A program made the translations under genes and the position numbers. From the NCBI RefSeq assembly GCF_002979755.1, contig NZ_PCPP01000001.1, positions 2,140,665 through 2,204,664 on the forward strand: a stretch of 64,000 nt of DNA, written 5' to 3'. Shown here piece after piece: positions 33,467-42,643 of the stretch. Numbering within the stretch: position 1 is the first letter of the stretch; every line of letters starts with the position of its first letter. The notes beneath the pieces are model-generated. The model made no database searches. It was not told the origin of the DNA and worked only from the letters and a program-made list of their open reading frames with translations. The stretch comes from Chryseobacterium culicis. Lineage in GTDB: Bacteria > Bacteroidota > Bacteroidia > Flavobacteriales > Weeksellaceae.

Positions 33467-34603
33467 TTAAATTCCAAAGTAAGTATGCACTACTTTTGTG
33501 ATTCTTTCTCTGTCATCATCTGACAGATTAGAGCCTGAAGGAAGACATAATCCGTTATCAAAAAGCTTTTCAGAAATATTCCCTCCATAATAAGGTGAGG
33601 TTTCAAAAATCGGCTGTAAATGCATTGGTTTCCACAGTGGTCTTGATTCAATATTATCTTCTAAAAAGGCAAATCTTAAACCTTCTCTGTTTTTCCCTGT
33701 AGTTTCAGGATCAACAATGATTGCAGATAACCAATGGTTTGAATAAAAATCATCTCCCGGCTCTGAAAATACTGTTACGCCCTCAATATTCTTGAAAAGG
33801 TCAACATAGAAATTGTGCATTGCTCTGCGGGCCTCCACTCTGTCCTTAAGCACTTCCATCTGTCCTCTTCCTATTCCTGCAACAATATTGCTCATTCTAT
33901 AATTGAACCCAATCTGCGAATGCTGATAGTGAGGTGCATTGTCTCTTGCCTGTGTAGAAAGGAAAACGGTTTTATCTTTATCTTCCTGAGTGTGACAAAC
34001 CAAAGCTCCACCTCCTGAAGTGGTAATAATTTTATTCCCATTAAAACTTAAGACTCCGAAACGTCCGAATGTTCCGCATGCCTGTCCTTTATAGGTAGAA
34101 CCAAGAGCTTCAGCAGCATCTTCTATCACAGGAATCTGAAATTCCTGAGCAATCGCTGTAATTTCGTCCATTTTTGCAGGCATACCATATAGATGAACTA
34201 TAATGATTGCTTTAGGCTTTGTCCCTTTCTGGATTCTGTCTTCAATTGCTTCTCTTAATGCTTTCGGGCACATATTCCATGTATCCGGCTCACTGTCAAC
34301 AAAAACAGGTATTGCTCCGCAATATGCAATAGGATTGGCGGACGCAGAGAAAGTCATTGACTGGCAGATCACCTCATCACCATGTACAATTCCACATTCA
34401 ACAAGAGCAAGATGTAATGCTGCAGTACCTGCAGAAAGTGCTGCCACTTTTGCATTTTCACCTAAAAACTCCTCCAGATCAGTTTCAAATCCGTTAACAT
34501 TAGGTCCCAGTGGGGCTACCCAGTTTTCCTCAAATGCTTCGTTGATATATTTTTGTTCATTCCCTCCCATATGTGGTGAGGATAACCAGATTTTAGTATT
34601 CAT
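33467..34603 (-). CDS. UDP-4-amino-sugar aminotransferase, PglE-like
   Basis: A 378-residue PLP enzyme of the DegT/DnrJ/EryC1 family. The opening IWLSSPHMGGNEQKYI and the region FNGNKIITTSGGGALV (PLP-binding Lys) match Campylobacter PglE closely, as does RPLWKPMHLQPIF near the C-terminus. PglE transfers an amino group to C4 of UDP-4-keto-6-deoxy-GlcNAc. With the WbpM/PglF-like dehydratase and the PglD-like acetyltransferase here it would make UDP-di-N-acetylbacillosamine. Gene order with pglC and pglD homologues supports this. Confidence 0.9.
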   Translation of the reverse strand: MNTKIWLSSPHMGGNEQKYINEAFEENWVAPLGPNVNGFETDLEEFLGENAKVAALSAGTAALHLALVECGIVHGDEVICQSMTFSASANPIAYCGAIPVFVDSEPDTWNMCPKALREAIEDRIQKGTKPKAIIIVHLYGMPAKMDEITAIAQEFQIPVIEDAAEALGSTYKGQACGTFGRFGVLSFNGNKIITTSGGGALVCHTQEDKDKTVFLSTQARDNAPHYQHSQIGFNYRMSNIVAGIGRGQMEVLKDRVEARRAMHNFYVDLFKNIEGVTVFSEPGDDFYSNHWLSAIIVDPETTGKNREGLRFAFLEDNIESRPLWKPMHLQPIFETSPYYGGNISEKLFDNGLCLPSGSNLSDDDRERITKVVHTYFGI

Positions 34604-34623
34604 ATTTTTGATTAGTAACTTGT

Positions 34624-35217
34624 TTATATAATATTTTTCTTGATAATTCTCCCCGGATTTCCCACTACAACTGAATAATCAGGAATATCATTAATAATAA
34701 CTGCTCCGGCACCTATTACACACCATTTTCCTATTTTGATTCCCTGAATGACCAAAGCCCCTATTCCAATCTGAGAGCCTTCTTCTACTTTCACTCCTCC
34801 GGCAAGTGCAGAGTTGGGTGAAATATGGACAAAGTCTTCAATCACACAATCATGATCTACAGATGCATTGGTATTGATGATACAGTGTTTTCCAATGGTA
34901 GTATCTGCATTGATGACAACGCCTCCCATGATTACAGTTCCCTCTTCTATTTTCACAGAGCCTGAAATAATTGATTTTGGGTGTACTAAGACATCAATTT
35001 TATTCTTAATTTGTTCTGCGATTTTCTTGCGGGTAAGGTTATTTCCAATTGAAATAATAAGCTTTTCCTTATCATCCGGTACATGATTCAATACAGGAAA
35101 TCCATAGCATTCCTTTTTAGTGGCATCCTGATCTATGAATGCCTTAATTTTTATGTCATTAGCAGCAGCAATATCTGCAATTACCTTTCCATGTCCACTT
35201 GCTCCAAATAAATACAT
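34624..35217 (-). CDS. Sugar N-acetyltransferase, PglD-like
   Basis: A 197-residue left-handed beta-helix acetyltransferase. The N-terminal MYLFGASGHGKVIADIA forms the sugar-nucleotide-binding Rossmann-like half typical of PglD/NeuD, then hexapeptide repeats with the conserved NTNASVDHDCVIEDFVHI, whose His is the usual catalytic base. It should acetylate the new 4-amino group made by the PglE-like enzyme. I chose ATG 35215-35217; the longer form starts with TTG. Spacing to both neighbours is very tight, so it is co-translated. Confidence 0.9.
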   Translation of the reverse strand: MYLFGASGHGKVIADIAAANDIKIKAFIDQDATKKECYGFPVLNHVPDDKEKLIISIGNNLTRKKIAEQIKNKIDVLVHPKSIISGSVKIEEGTVIMGGVVINADTTIGKHCIINTNASVDHDCVIEDFVHISPNSALAGGVKVEEGSQIGIGALVIQGIKIGKWCVIGAGAVIINDIPDYSVVVGNPGRIIKKNII

Positions 35218-35226
35218 AGCTATCAA

Positions 35227-35829
35227 TTAATTTCCTTGAAATGGTTCTATGGTTACATGCCCTTCAGCGGACACTCCTTCTCTTATAAATACTTTCTTGG
35301 CGGTAAGAAAAAAGATTTTGCAATCTAGCATCAATGATATGTTTTCCACATACCACACATCATAGTCAAATTTTTGATTCCATGATATTGCATTTCTCCC
35401 GTTTACCTGTGCCCATCCTGTGATTCCGGGTCTTACTTCATGTCTTCGTGCCTGATGTTCATTATAAAGTGGCAGATATTGTACGAGAAGAGGTCTGGGA
35501 CCGATAAGTGACATATCTCCCTTTAAGACATTGATCAGCTGTGGAATTTCATCCAAAGATGTTTTACGGACGAACGAACCTATTGCTGTTAATCTTTCTG
35601 CATCTGATAAAAGGTTTCCGTGGGAGTCCTTTTTATCATTCATTGTTTTAAACTTTATAATCTTAAATACCTTTCCTTTTTTCCCAGGTCTTGACTGAAA
35701 GAAAAAGGGTTTTCCATCATTGGCCAGGAATAATCCTACCATCACAATAAGAAAAATTGGAAGTAATAAGGTAATTCCCATCAGAGAAAATACAAAGTCT
35801 AAAATCCTCTTTAAATAATTTTTATACAT
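35227..35829 (-). CDS. Priming phosphoglycosyl transferase, PglC-like
   Basis: A 200-residue monotopic membrane enzyme very like Campylobacter PglC in order of motifs: [18 protein letters not shown] (membrane helix hairpin), [20 protein letters not shown], catalytic DE in [50 protein letters not shown] and the end [13 protein letters not shown]. PglC moves diNAc-bacillosamine phosphate to undecaprenyl phosphate, the first membrane step. This suggests that the glycan is primed by that type of sugar. Confidence 0.92.
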   Translation of the reverse strand: MYKNYLKRILDFVFSLMGITLLLPIFLIVMVGLFLANDGKPFFFQSRPGKKGKVFKIIKFKTMNDKKDSHGNLLSDAERLTAIGSFVRKTSLDEIPQLINVLKGDMSLIGPRPLLVQYLPLYNEHQARRHEVRPGITGWAQVNGRNAISWNQKFDYDVWYVENISLMLDCKIFFLTAKKVFIREGVSAEGHVTIEPFQGN

Positions 35830-35875
35830 TCTTAAAAGTTAGATATATTGGTCATAATACATGGTGAGTAACGAC

Positions 35876-37054
35876 TCAGGCTTCTTCTGTTTTTGCTGTA
35901 TAACTAATTCCAATAATCATTGAACTAAAGTACAAAAATTCCGGTATATTAAAAAGGTTACAGGATGTTTGTACAAGTGTAAAATATTGTAGGAATAAAG
36001 CAAAAATCAATTTATAGTATATATTACTTTTTTTTATGTTCCAAAATAGAGAAGCATTTTGTAATACAGGCAAAAACTTTAGAAAATAAATAATTAACCC
36101 TAAAATTCCGGTGGCCATTAAAAGCTCTAAAAAAATATTATGGGGATGCACTCCGTCCTCAAACAATATCCTTCCTCCCAGAAAAGGGTTTGAATTAAAG
36201 ATTTCAATAGCCTTGGTATATAATGGTCCTCTGCTGGATGTATCTCCATGGGCAATCCATTTATACATTCTGTTGAAGCTTGTTATTTGTCCGTCTCCAT
36301 ATTGTTCATGCAGAATAATCAACCCTATAAATAACAAGATTGATGTAACAGCATATAGCAAATATTTTTTATTTCCTTTTAAAAGAACCATGTAAAAAGA
36401 ACATACAAAAATAGCTATTAACGGACTTCTCGCCATCGATTGAATCACATTAAAAAGCCCTAAAAAAAGGCAGAAGAATAAAAAATAGGATTTGTAATCT
36501 TTTTTACAAAACAAAAGCAAAAATAGGGATATAATAAATAATGAGGCTCCTATATGCCCATACATAATGTAGTAGGTACTAAAAATATGATCTAATTTGA
36601 TATAACCATATATATAGTTTACCACGAGAAGACCACATAAAATACTGATACAATACTTTGTGATGCTTTTGAAATCTACTTTACGGTAGTCAATACATAA
36701 TAAAGCAGTACTTGGTAACAGGATCATAAAGAGGATTCTGAAAAGATCTTCATTCTGCGATGCTATTACATCCTGATTAAACGGATAGTTTTTAAACGAA
36801 TAGATAAGCTTGATGATGTAAAAAACCCAAAACCCGGCAAGGCTTATCATTGAAATATTTTTACAACTAATATTTCTCCTTTCTCTATAGATGATGAATA
36901 CAGAAAAGGCAATAATAAAGATTCGATAGGGAATAGAAAAGTTCCTGGGATTCATTTCCAAAGGCTTGGCAAAAGAAATGGCAATAGTATTTCCTACTAT
37001 AACAGATAACAGGAATAGTTTATCAATGAAATTATTATTAACCGTAATTTTCAA
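35876..37054 (-). CDS. O-antigen ligase / polymerase-type membrane protein
   Basis: A 392-residue protein of about 11 transmembrane helices. The large loop with NPFLGGRILFEDGVHPHNIFLELL (about 300-325) holds the HPHN motif of the Wzy_C/WaaL superfamily. It could polymerise repeat units or transfer finished glycan to lipid A or to protein. A second such protein is encoded at 44598-45773. The start is TTG at 37052-37054: no ATG lies upstream before an in-frame stop, and the next ATG would remove the first helix. Confidence 0.8.
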   Translation of the reverse strand: MKITVNNNFIDKLFLLSVIVGNTIAISFAKPLEMNPRNFSIPYRIFIIAFSVFIIYRERRNISCKNISMISLAGFWVFYIIKLIYSFKNYPFNQDVIASQNEDLFRILFMILLPSTALLCIDYRKVDFKSITKYCISILCGLLVVNYIYGYIKLDHIFSTYYIMYGHIGASLFIISLFLLLFCKKDYKSYFLFFCLFLGLFNVIQSMARSPLIAIFVCSFYMVLLKGNKKYLLYAVTSILLFIGLIILHEQYGDGQITSFNRMYKWIAHGDTSSRGPLYTKAIEIFNSNPFLGGRILFEDGVHPHNIFLELLMATGILGLIIYFLKFLPVLQNASLFWNIKKSNIYYKLIFALFLQYFTLVQTSCNLFNIPEFLYFSSMIIGISYTAKTEEA

Positions 37055-37090
37055 AATAAAGCCTCTATTTATATTTCAATCTATGCAAAA

Positions 37091-38329
37091 CTACTTCTTT
37101 TGCTTTACAGAATGAAATAAAATGGCATCCATATATTTTTTTCCCAGCACCGGATACGTTCTGTTTTCAAAAATCCACTTTCTGCCTCTGTCACCTATCT
37201 CCATTCTTTCTTCTGCGCTCATATTGGCATAATACAGGATTGCATTTTTAATATCCTCTGCAGATGTACTGTTGATAAATTTACCGCAATCCGCTTCATT
37301 AATCATAGAAGGATATCCGGTATAAGAGGCAATAATAGGTTTTGCAGCCAGCATATATTCCACTACTTTGTTCATAGATTGTCCGTAGTCCCAAACTTTT
37401 GAATCTTTAGTAGACAAGTACAGAATATCACAAACCTGAAGAAAATATTTAACTTCATTTTGCTGGATTCTTTGTAAAAATGTTACGTTCGAACAATCTT
37501 TGAGCTGTTCTTCATAAGATGCTCTGAGATCACCACTTCCAACAAGTACAAAATGGATATTACTGTTCTCCTTCATCATTTGTATTGTTTCAATAAAAGG
37601 TTCCAAAGCATTGGTAACTCCCATACTGCCTGCATAGCCAATAATTACTTTGCCGGGTGGCACAACTTCTGAAAAAGGATTTTTTTCTTTCAGGAATTCT
37701 TCGGAATAATTTTCAGGATCAAATCCTAATGGTGAGCAATGAAATGGCTTTTTGTATCCCAGTAATTCTTCCACATGCAAATCCAATCTTGGCATTGTTC
37801 CAGCTACCAGATCTGCTTTTTTATATCCAAACTTTTCGATAAATCCTATCAATAAAACAAGAGGGTGCGATTTGGAAAAGCCAGCTTCCTCCGTCATCGT
37901 TAACGGCCAGATATCACGGATTTCAAAAACTAAAAAACTGCCAAACTTCTTTTTCAGATAATATCCATAAATAATAGAAAAAATTGAAAGTGAAGAAATA
38001 ATGACAGCATCAGGTTTTCCCATATTAGAAAGCTTCATTGAGAAAAGCTTTCTTTCAAAATCAAACCAGGACAAAATTCTGTCTATCGATGCGGTTTTGG
38101 TATATTTTTTTGTTTTAATCCATCTTATAGCTACCCCATCCTGCTCTTCATCATTATAAATCTTGTCAGTTTCAGGACAATTGGTAAAATGATTTGAATC
38201 TGAAGTGATCATGAGGGTATTATTTCCCTGTCTTTTAAATTCTCTTGCCAGATAAAATAAACGTGAAGGTACTTTTGCATATTGCGGTGGTGAGGCATAT
38301 TTGGAAATTAGCCAGATATTTTTTTCCAT
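37091..38329 (-). CDS. Glycosyltransferase family 4 (WbuB-like)
   Basis: A 412-residue GT-B enzyme: N-terminal domain starting IWLISKYASPPQYAKVPSRL, then VIIGYAGSMGVTNALEPFIE opening the donor domain (about 225-244), and YMLAAKPIIASYTGYPSMI near the C-terminus as the donor-binding loop. It resembles WbuB-type GT4 enzymes, which transfer N-acetyl-fucosamine-type sugars in O-antigen clusters. I chose ATG 38327-38329, which avoids overlap with the upstream asnB-like gene; the longer version starts with TTG. Confidence 0.87.
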   Translation of the reverse strand: MEKNIWLISKYASPPQYAKVPSRLFYLAREFKRQGNNTLMITSDSNHFTNCPETDKIYNDEEQDGVAIRWIKTKKYTKTASIDRILSWFDFERKLFSMKLSNMGKPDAVIISSLSIFSIIYGYYLKKKFGSFLVFEIRDIWPLTMTEEAGFSKSHPLVLLIGFIEKFGYKKADLVAGTMPRLDLHVEELLGYKKPFHCSPLGFDPENYSEEFLKEKNPFSEVVPPGKVIIGYAGSMGVTNALEPFIETIQMMKENSNIHFVLVGSGDLRASYEEQLKDCSNVTFLQRIQQNEVKYFLQVCDILYLSTKDSKVWDYGQSMNKVVEYMLAAKPIIASYTGYPSMINEADCGKFINSTSAEDIKNAILYYANMSAEERMEIGDRGRKWIFENRTYPVLGKKYMDAILFHSVKQKK

Positions 38330-38333
38330 TTTA

Positions 38334-40184
38334 TTACTGCAAGGTTGGTTTTTTAATTGGATCAATTAGGAAATCAAGCATAATTGCTTCATTCAAAATA
38401 TTGCTGTTATTAAGATTTTTAATGCTCAGGCTGTTTTCAAGCTGATTAAAGTCTGATACAAAATCTTTTACTTTATCTTTTCGCTCCAGAATATTTGATT
38501 TTATTCTTTCTCCCACCCCATCATTCACCCAATTCTGGGTAACATCAAAGCCTCTTTTTAAACGGTTTTTGAGGATATATCCCGGTACATCTTTCTTCAT
38601 CATCTCCCGTAGTATCCATTTTCCATATCCATGTTTAATTTTAAGCAAATCCGGCAATGCTAAAGCAAACTCCACCAGTCTGTAATCCATAAATGGCAGT
38701 CTGCTTTCAATAGAAAAATACATTGAGTTTCTATCTTCATATCTTAAAAGTGAAGGAATACTATATTTTTGAATATCTGAGATCTGTCTGTCTGATAAAG
38801 ATGTATTTTCAAACAGATTTAAAGAAATGTCAGGTAAGCAATCAAGGAATGCAGTATCTTTTCCTGTTGTTTTCAGATATCTGTTTTTCTCATTCCAATA
38901 GGTCTTTATTTGTTTGGTTTCGAATAGCAGCATAAGTGCCAGTGAGTGAAAGTATTGTAAGCCGGGTAGGATTTCCTTTTTTTCGATCGCTTTTTTCAGT
39001 GCCACTACGAAAAACTTTCTGTATCCGGCAAAAATTTCATCACCTCCCTGGCCTCCTAATAAAACTTTAATGTTCCTTTCTTTTACCTGCTTGTATACTT
39101 CATGCTGTGCTATAATGCTTAATCCCAGAAATGGAGATTCTTGTGCCTCCATTGTCTGATCATAAATATTGCCCATCTCCTGCGCGGTGTAAGAGTGGTG
39201 AATATACTCAACATTAATATTTTTATCTTTTGCAAATTTGTTGATAACAGGTCCTTCTGATTTCGGGTGATCCGGAGCGCCATAGCTGAATGCCATTAGA
39301 TGATCCACTTCTTTCGCTGTAATGGCTGCTATAGAGGAAGAGTCCACTCCTCCACTTAAAGAAATTGCCAGAGGAACATCACTTCTCAGACGTATTTTTG
39401 TTGAATTTTCCAACAGGGCTTTCCCTTGGGAAATGAGTTCATCTGAGCTTAATGACTCCAGTTCTTTTCTTTTTTTTGCCACCTGCTCTTCCAGAGAATA
39501 CCATGTCTTTGTCTCTATTTTCAGTTCTCCCTCCAGCTTGCATTTCATTAATGATCCCGGCAAAAGATATTTTACATTCTTGAAAGGGGTTCTGTCTTCA
39601 TATCCTTCAAAAAAACCAAATCTTATTCCGCTGGAACAATATTCCAAATCTATATCCTGATTTATTTGCTTCGCTACAGAGGCAATGGAAGAGGAAAATA
39701 ACAGCTGGCCATCAAAAAAAGTATAGATTAACGGCTTCACTCCAAATCGGTCTCTTACAAGATAAAATTCTCCTTTAATCTTATCAAACATCCCGAAAAC
39801 AAACATTCCGTTCAGTTTATTCAGGCACTCTTCTCCCCAGCATTCCCAAGCTCTTAGAAGAACTTCTGTATCTCCTTTTGTTCTGAAAGCAAACCCATTG
39901 GCAATTAATTCTTCTCTAATTTCCTGATAGTTATATATTTCACCGTTAAAAGTGATAGTATATCTTTCATCCTCAGAAATCATAGGCTGATTAGATGCTC
40001 CTGAAAGATCTATAATCGCCAGCCTTGAGTGCGCTAACGTTACTGACCAATCTGCATATTCTGTTTTTTCAACTGCATAGTAATCCGGCCCTCTTCTTCG
40101 TATATAATTATGTAAATCACTTCCTTCATTAAAATCGAGGTTTTGTGATCTTTTAAATTCTATTGCTCCTGTTATTCCGCACAT
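38334..40184 (-). CDS. asnB: Asparagine synthase (glutamine-hydrolysing) homologue of the polysaccharide cluster
   Basis: A 616-residue protein. Residues 1-200 are a class II glutaminase with nucleophile Cys2 (MCGITGAIE), RRGPD, and FNGEIYN. The synthetase half has the PP-loop LSGGVDSSS (about 269-277) and LGGQGGDEIFAGY. In free-standing form it makes asparagine; many homologues in polysaccharide clusters instead amidate the carboxyl of uronic acids. The latter fits this cluster, which makes uronic acid sugars, but sequence alone does not separate the two. Confidence 0.9.
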   Translation of the reverse strand: MCGITGAIEFKRSQNLDFNEGSDLHNYIRRRGPDYYAVEKTEYADWSVTLAHSRLAIIDLSGASNQPMISEDERYTITFNGEIYNYQEIREELIANGFAFRTKGDTEVLLRAWECWGEECLNKLNGMFVFGMFDKIKGEFYLVRDRFGVKPLIYTFFDGQLLFSSSIASVAKQINQDIDLEYCSSGIRFGFFEGYEDRTPFKNVKYLLPGSLMKCKLEGELKIETKTWYSLEEQVAKKRKELESLSSDELISQGKALLENSTKIRLRSDVPLAISLSGGVDSSSIAAITAKEVDHLMAFSYGAPDHPKSEGPVINKFAKDKNINVEYIHHSYTAQEMGNIYDQTMEAQESPFLGLSIIAQHEVYKQVKERNIKVLLGGQGGDEIFAGYRKFFVVALKKAIEKKEILPGLQYFHSLALMLLFETKQIKTYWNEKNRYLKTTGKDTAFLDCLPDISLNLFENTSLSDRQISDIQKYSIPSLLRYEDRNSMYFSIESRLPFMDYRLVEFALALPDLLKIKHGYGKWILREMMKKDVPGYILKNRLKRGFDVTQNWVNDGVGERIKSNILERKDKVKDFVSDFNQLENSLSIKNLNNSNILNEAIMLDFLIDPIKKPTLQ

Positions 40185-40185
40185 A

Positions 40186-41313
40186 TTAGTTTGATAAAAC
40201 TTTTTGATAAAACGTTAATAATTTGTCAGACTGGCTTTCCCATGAAAAATTTTCATAGACTAACTTTTGTCCCACTTCACCCATTTGTTTCGCTGTTTCT
40301 TTATTAAGCATGAAATAATCAATAGCATCTGCTATTTCCTTAGGTTTTTGAGGGTCTACAAAAATACAACAGTCACTTCCTTTCAATAAACTTCTCCAAT
40401 AGGGAAAATCTGAGGCAATAAAAGGAATTCCTGCCACCATGTATTCGAACATTTTTATTGGAAGACTCACCAAAAATGTTGGGATCGGATGTAAAGTAAC
40501 CACTCCTACCATAGAACGGTTATAGATATTTTCTACGTCTTCAGAGTTTATGTATCCAAAATCATTAACAAGATGATAATTCTTATGTTCTTTTACTTCT
40601 TTTTCCAGCGTAGGAGAAGAATACATTCCCGCAAGATTCAGTCTGGCCTCTGATTTTGTAATCTCCAATGAATCCATAAGTTCTTTAATTCCTCTTGTAT
40701 CATCAATAGATCCCACATAACATACTTCATTCTTTTTTTGATCCCAGGAAATATGTTCTTGTTTCTTATCGGATAAGATGGGATAGTTATTGATATTTTC
40801 TGTTTGTTTGGCAAACTTTTTAAAATAATTTTCAATATGAGGAGTAGCCCCAATCACCCCATCTATTTTTTTACAGGCATAACGCTCGAAATTCTCATAG
40901 AACAGGGAGATGATATTTGAAACAGGAGATTTTAAATAGGGTGAAACCAAAATAGTATTTACCGTATCTTCGTGAGAATCAAAGATTACTTTTTTATTTA
41001 GCTTTTTTAGTTTCTTCGCTATTAAAAGCAATTCGGGATCATGCAGATGAAATACATCTGCATTGAGTTCCTTAGCTTTATTAAAAATTTTAGCTGTAGT
41101 CTGTGTAATTCTTTTTATTCTACCTGATGGGGCACCTATATCTATAATTTCCACATTGTCTATCACCTCATTACCTTTACCGTCAGCAACAACTAAGGTT
41201 ACCTTAACATCTTTGGATGCCAGACTTTTACACATCTTATGAAATATCCTGGAATCATTTCTTGGATGGACACTCGTGAGATGGCATATGTGAAATCTAT
41301 ATTTTTTATTCAT
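40186..41313 (-). CDS. Glycosyltransferase family 4
   Basis: A 375-residue GT-B glycosyltransferase. The start HICHLTSVHPRNDSRIFHKM and the motif VIFDSHEDTVNTILVSPYL belong to a GT4 group common in capsule clusters. The donor domain includes EVCYVGSIDDTRGIKELMDS and EYMVAGIPFIASDFPYWRSL, and the protein ends with NFSWESQSDKLL. Donor and acceptor sugars are unknown. I chose ATG 41311-41313; the longer version starts with GTG. It lies one base before asnB. Confidence 0.87.
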   Translation of the reverse strand: MNKKYRFHICHLTSVHPRNDSRIFHKMCKSLASKDVKVTLVVADGKGNEVIDNVEIIDIGAPSGRIKRITQTTAKIFNKAKELNADVFHLHDPELLLIAKKLKKLNKKVIFDSHEDTVNTILVSPYLKSPVSNIISLFYENFERYACKKIDGVIGATPHIENYFKKFAKQTENINNYPILSDKKQEHISWDQKKNEVCYVGSIDDTRGIKELMDSLEITKSEARLNLAGMYSSPTLEKEVKEHKNYHLVNDFGYINSEDVENIYNRSMVGVVTLHPIPTFLVSLPIKMFEYMVAGIPFIASDFPYWRSLLKGSDCCIFVDPQKPKEIADAIDYFMLNKETAKQMGEVGQKLVYENFSWESQSDKLLTFYQKVLSN

Positions 41314-41355
41314 TAATTGTTTTTTGGACTTGAAATTCAACACTACAACACCAGA

Positions 41356-42624
41356 TTATTTCAGATTTACAATCTCCTGAAAAAAGCCTTTATCATGAGT
41401 GATATAGGCACTCTGTTCAGCATAATAAGGAAATTTGTTTTCTATTCTTTCATACATAGTATCGACTTCCTTTGTATTCAACATTTTCCACCATCCTATA
41501 AAAATATGTTCAAAGTTTTGAGAAGGCTGAATACCTTTTTTCCCATCTTTAATATCACTTCGAAAACTACTGTTATTGCCGTCTATATAATTATTGAAAG
41601 TATAAATACTACTTCTGGAATCATAAACTGCAATATTAGTTATCAACTGGTTTGAAAGTAAAGTGGTTAATTTTCCCAAATAGCTATATTTTATTTTATC
41701 ATCTTGAAAATTAAGTTTCAACAGATGTAAATAAGCAGACATTCTTGAAAAATGAGAAGCATCCCAGTTGACACTTTGGCTTTTCTCCAGAGCTACATCC
41801 TGAAAATCCGGATGATCACGCCAAATATTGGGCTGCAAGTACCATGCTTTATTATCTTTAATGCTTACTTCTTTCTTCAATACCTGGTAGAATCTATCTT
41901 TAATAGAGACTAAATCAGGAGTTATGGTTTGCTTTGCCTCTTTTTCAATCAGTAAAAGACTTACGCCTGTTCCCATAACGTAGAGCTCAAAATCAGTAAT
42001 TGCTCTGTAATAGCTTAAATTACCATTAAAGTTCCCACTTAAGATATAATCTATCCTTTGTTTGACTCCATAAAATTTCTTTGATTCCGCATCCCAAATG
42101 TTTGCAGGATTTTTATTCCAATAATATAATACTTCACTTTTTATGAAATCATACATCTTGGTATTTTCGGCATTACCTTTTATACCACTTCTTCTTAAAT
42201 ATTCTGAAACAGTAAAATAAAAGGTTCTTTTAGCCAAATCATCAGCCTGCGAATTCTTTTTTACAATAAGTAATGTATTATAAGTAAACAGCTTCTGAAA
42301 TTTATTTATTAACTCATTATTTTGAGTATCATAAGCATATTGCATAGGAACATACAAAAGAGCTGAACTATCATAAACAGAGCTGTACCACTTGGACAGT
42401 TGAGTCTCAGAGCTAAATACATCAGTATAAAAATCCAACATTTTGGAAATCTCCTTAACGCTTAAGTTTTTGTTCGTAAATGTGGGATTATCCGATGTAA
42501 ATATTAATTTATTCTGTATTGCTGGTGCTGGTTTAAAAATAGGCATAGCCAAACAGAAAGAACTACTATACATCCAATAAGTAAATAATAAAGTAATCTT
42601 AAAAATAAAGGTAGAGCTTTTCAT
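41356..42624 (-). CDS. Unrecognised exported protein of the polysaccharide cluster
   Basis: A 422-residue protein with a signal peptide (hydrophobic stretch then SFCLAMP). The mature part is mostly helical with many Trp and Tyr residues: KWYSSVYDSSALLYVPMQYAYD, YYWNKNPANIWD, WYLQPNIWRDHPDFQ, NWDASHFSRMSAYLHLL, FIGWWKML. Paired aromatic helices of this type are seen in alpha/alpha-barrel polysaccharide lyases and hydrolases, but I cannot find a known catalytic motif. Its place between the amidotransferase and glycosyltransferase genes suggests it handles the glycan in the periplasm, for example trimming or modifying it. Confidence 0.7.
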   Translation of the reverse strand: MKSSTFIFKITLLFTYWMYSSSFCLAMPIFKPAPAIQNKLIFTSDNPTFTNKNLSVKEISKMLDFYTDVFSSETQLSKWYSSVYDSSALLYVPMQYAYDTQNNELINKFQKLFTYNTLLIVKKNSQADDLAKRTFYFTVSEYLRRSGIKGNAENTKMYDFIKSEVLYYWNKNPANIWDAESKKFYGVKQRIDYILSGNFNGNLSYYRAITDFELYVMGTGVSLLLIEKEAKQTITPDLVSIKDRFYQVLKKEVSIKDNKAWYLQPNIWRDHPDFQDVALEKSQSVNWDASHFSRMSAYLHLLKLNFQDDKIKYSYLGKLTTLLSNQLITNIAVYDSRSSIYTFNNYIDGNNSSFRSDIKDGKKGIQPSQNFEHIFIGWWKMLNTKEVDTMYERIENKFPYYAEQSAYITHDKGFFQEIVNLK

Positions 42625-42643
42625 TTACGAACAAAAATTTAAA

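Noticed and set aside
33467..35829. Campylobacter-type N-linked protein glycosylation locus
   Set aside because: PglC, PglD and PglE homologues are present but there is no PglB, PglK or PglA/J/H/I set; the cluster looks like a Wzx/Wzy glycan locus.
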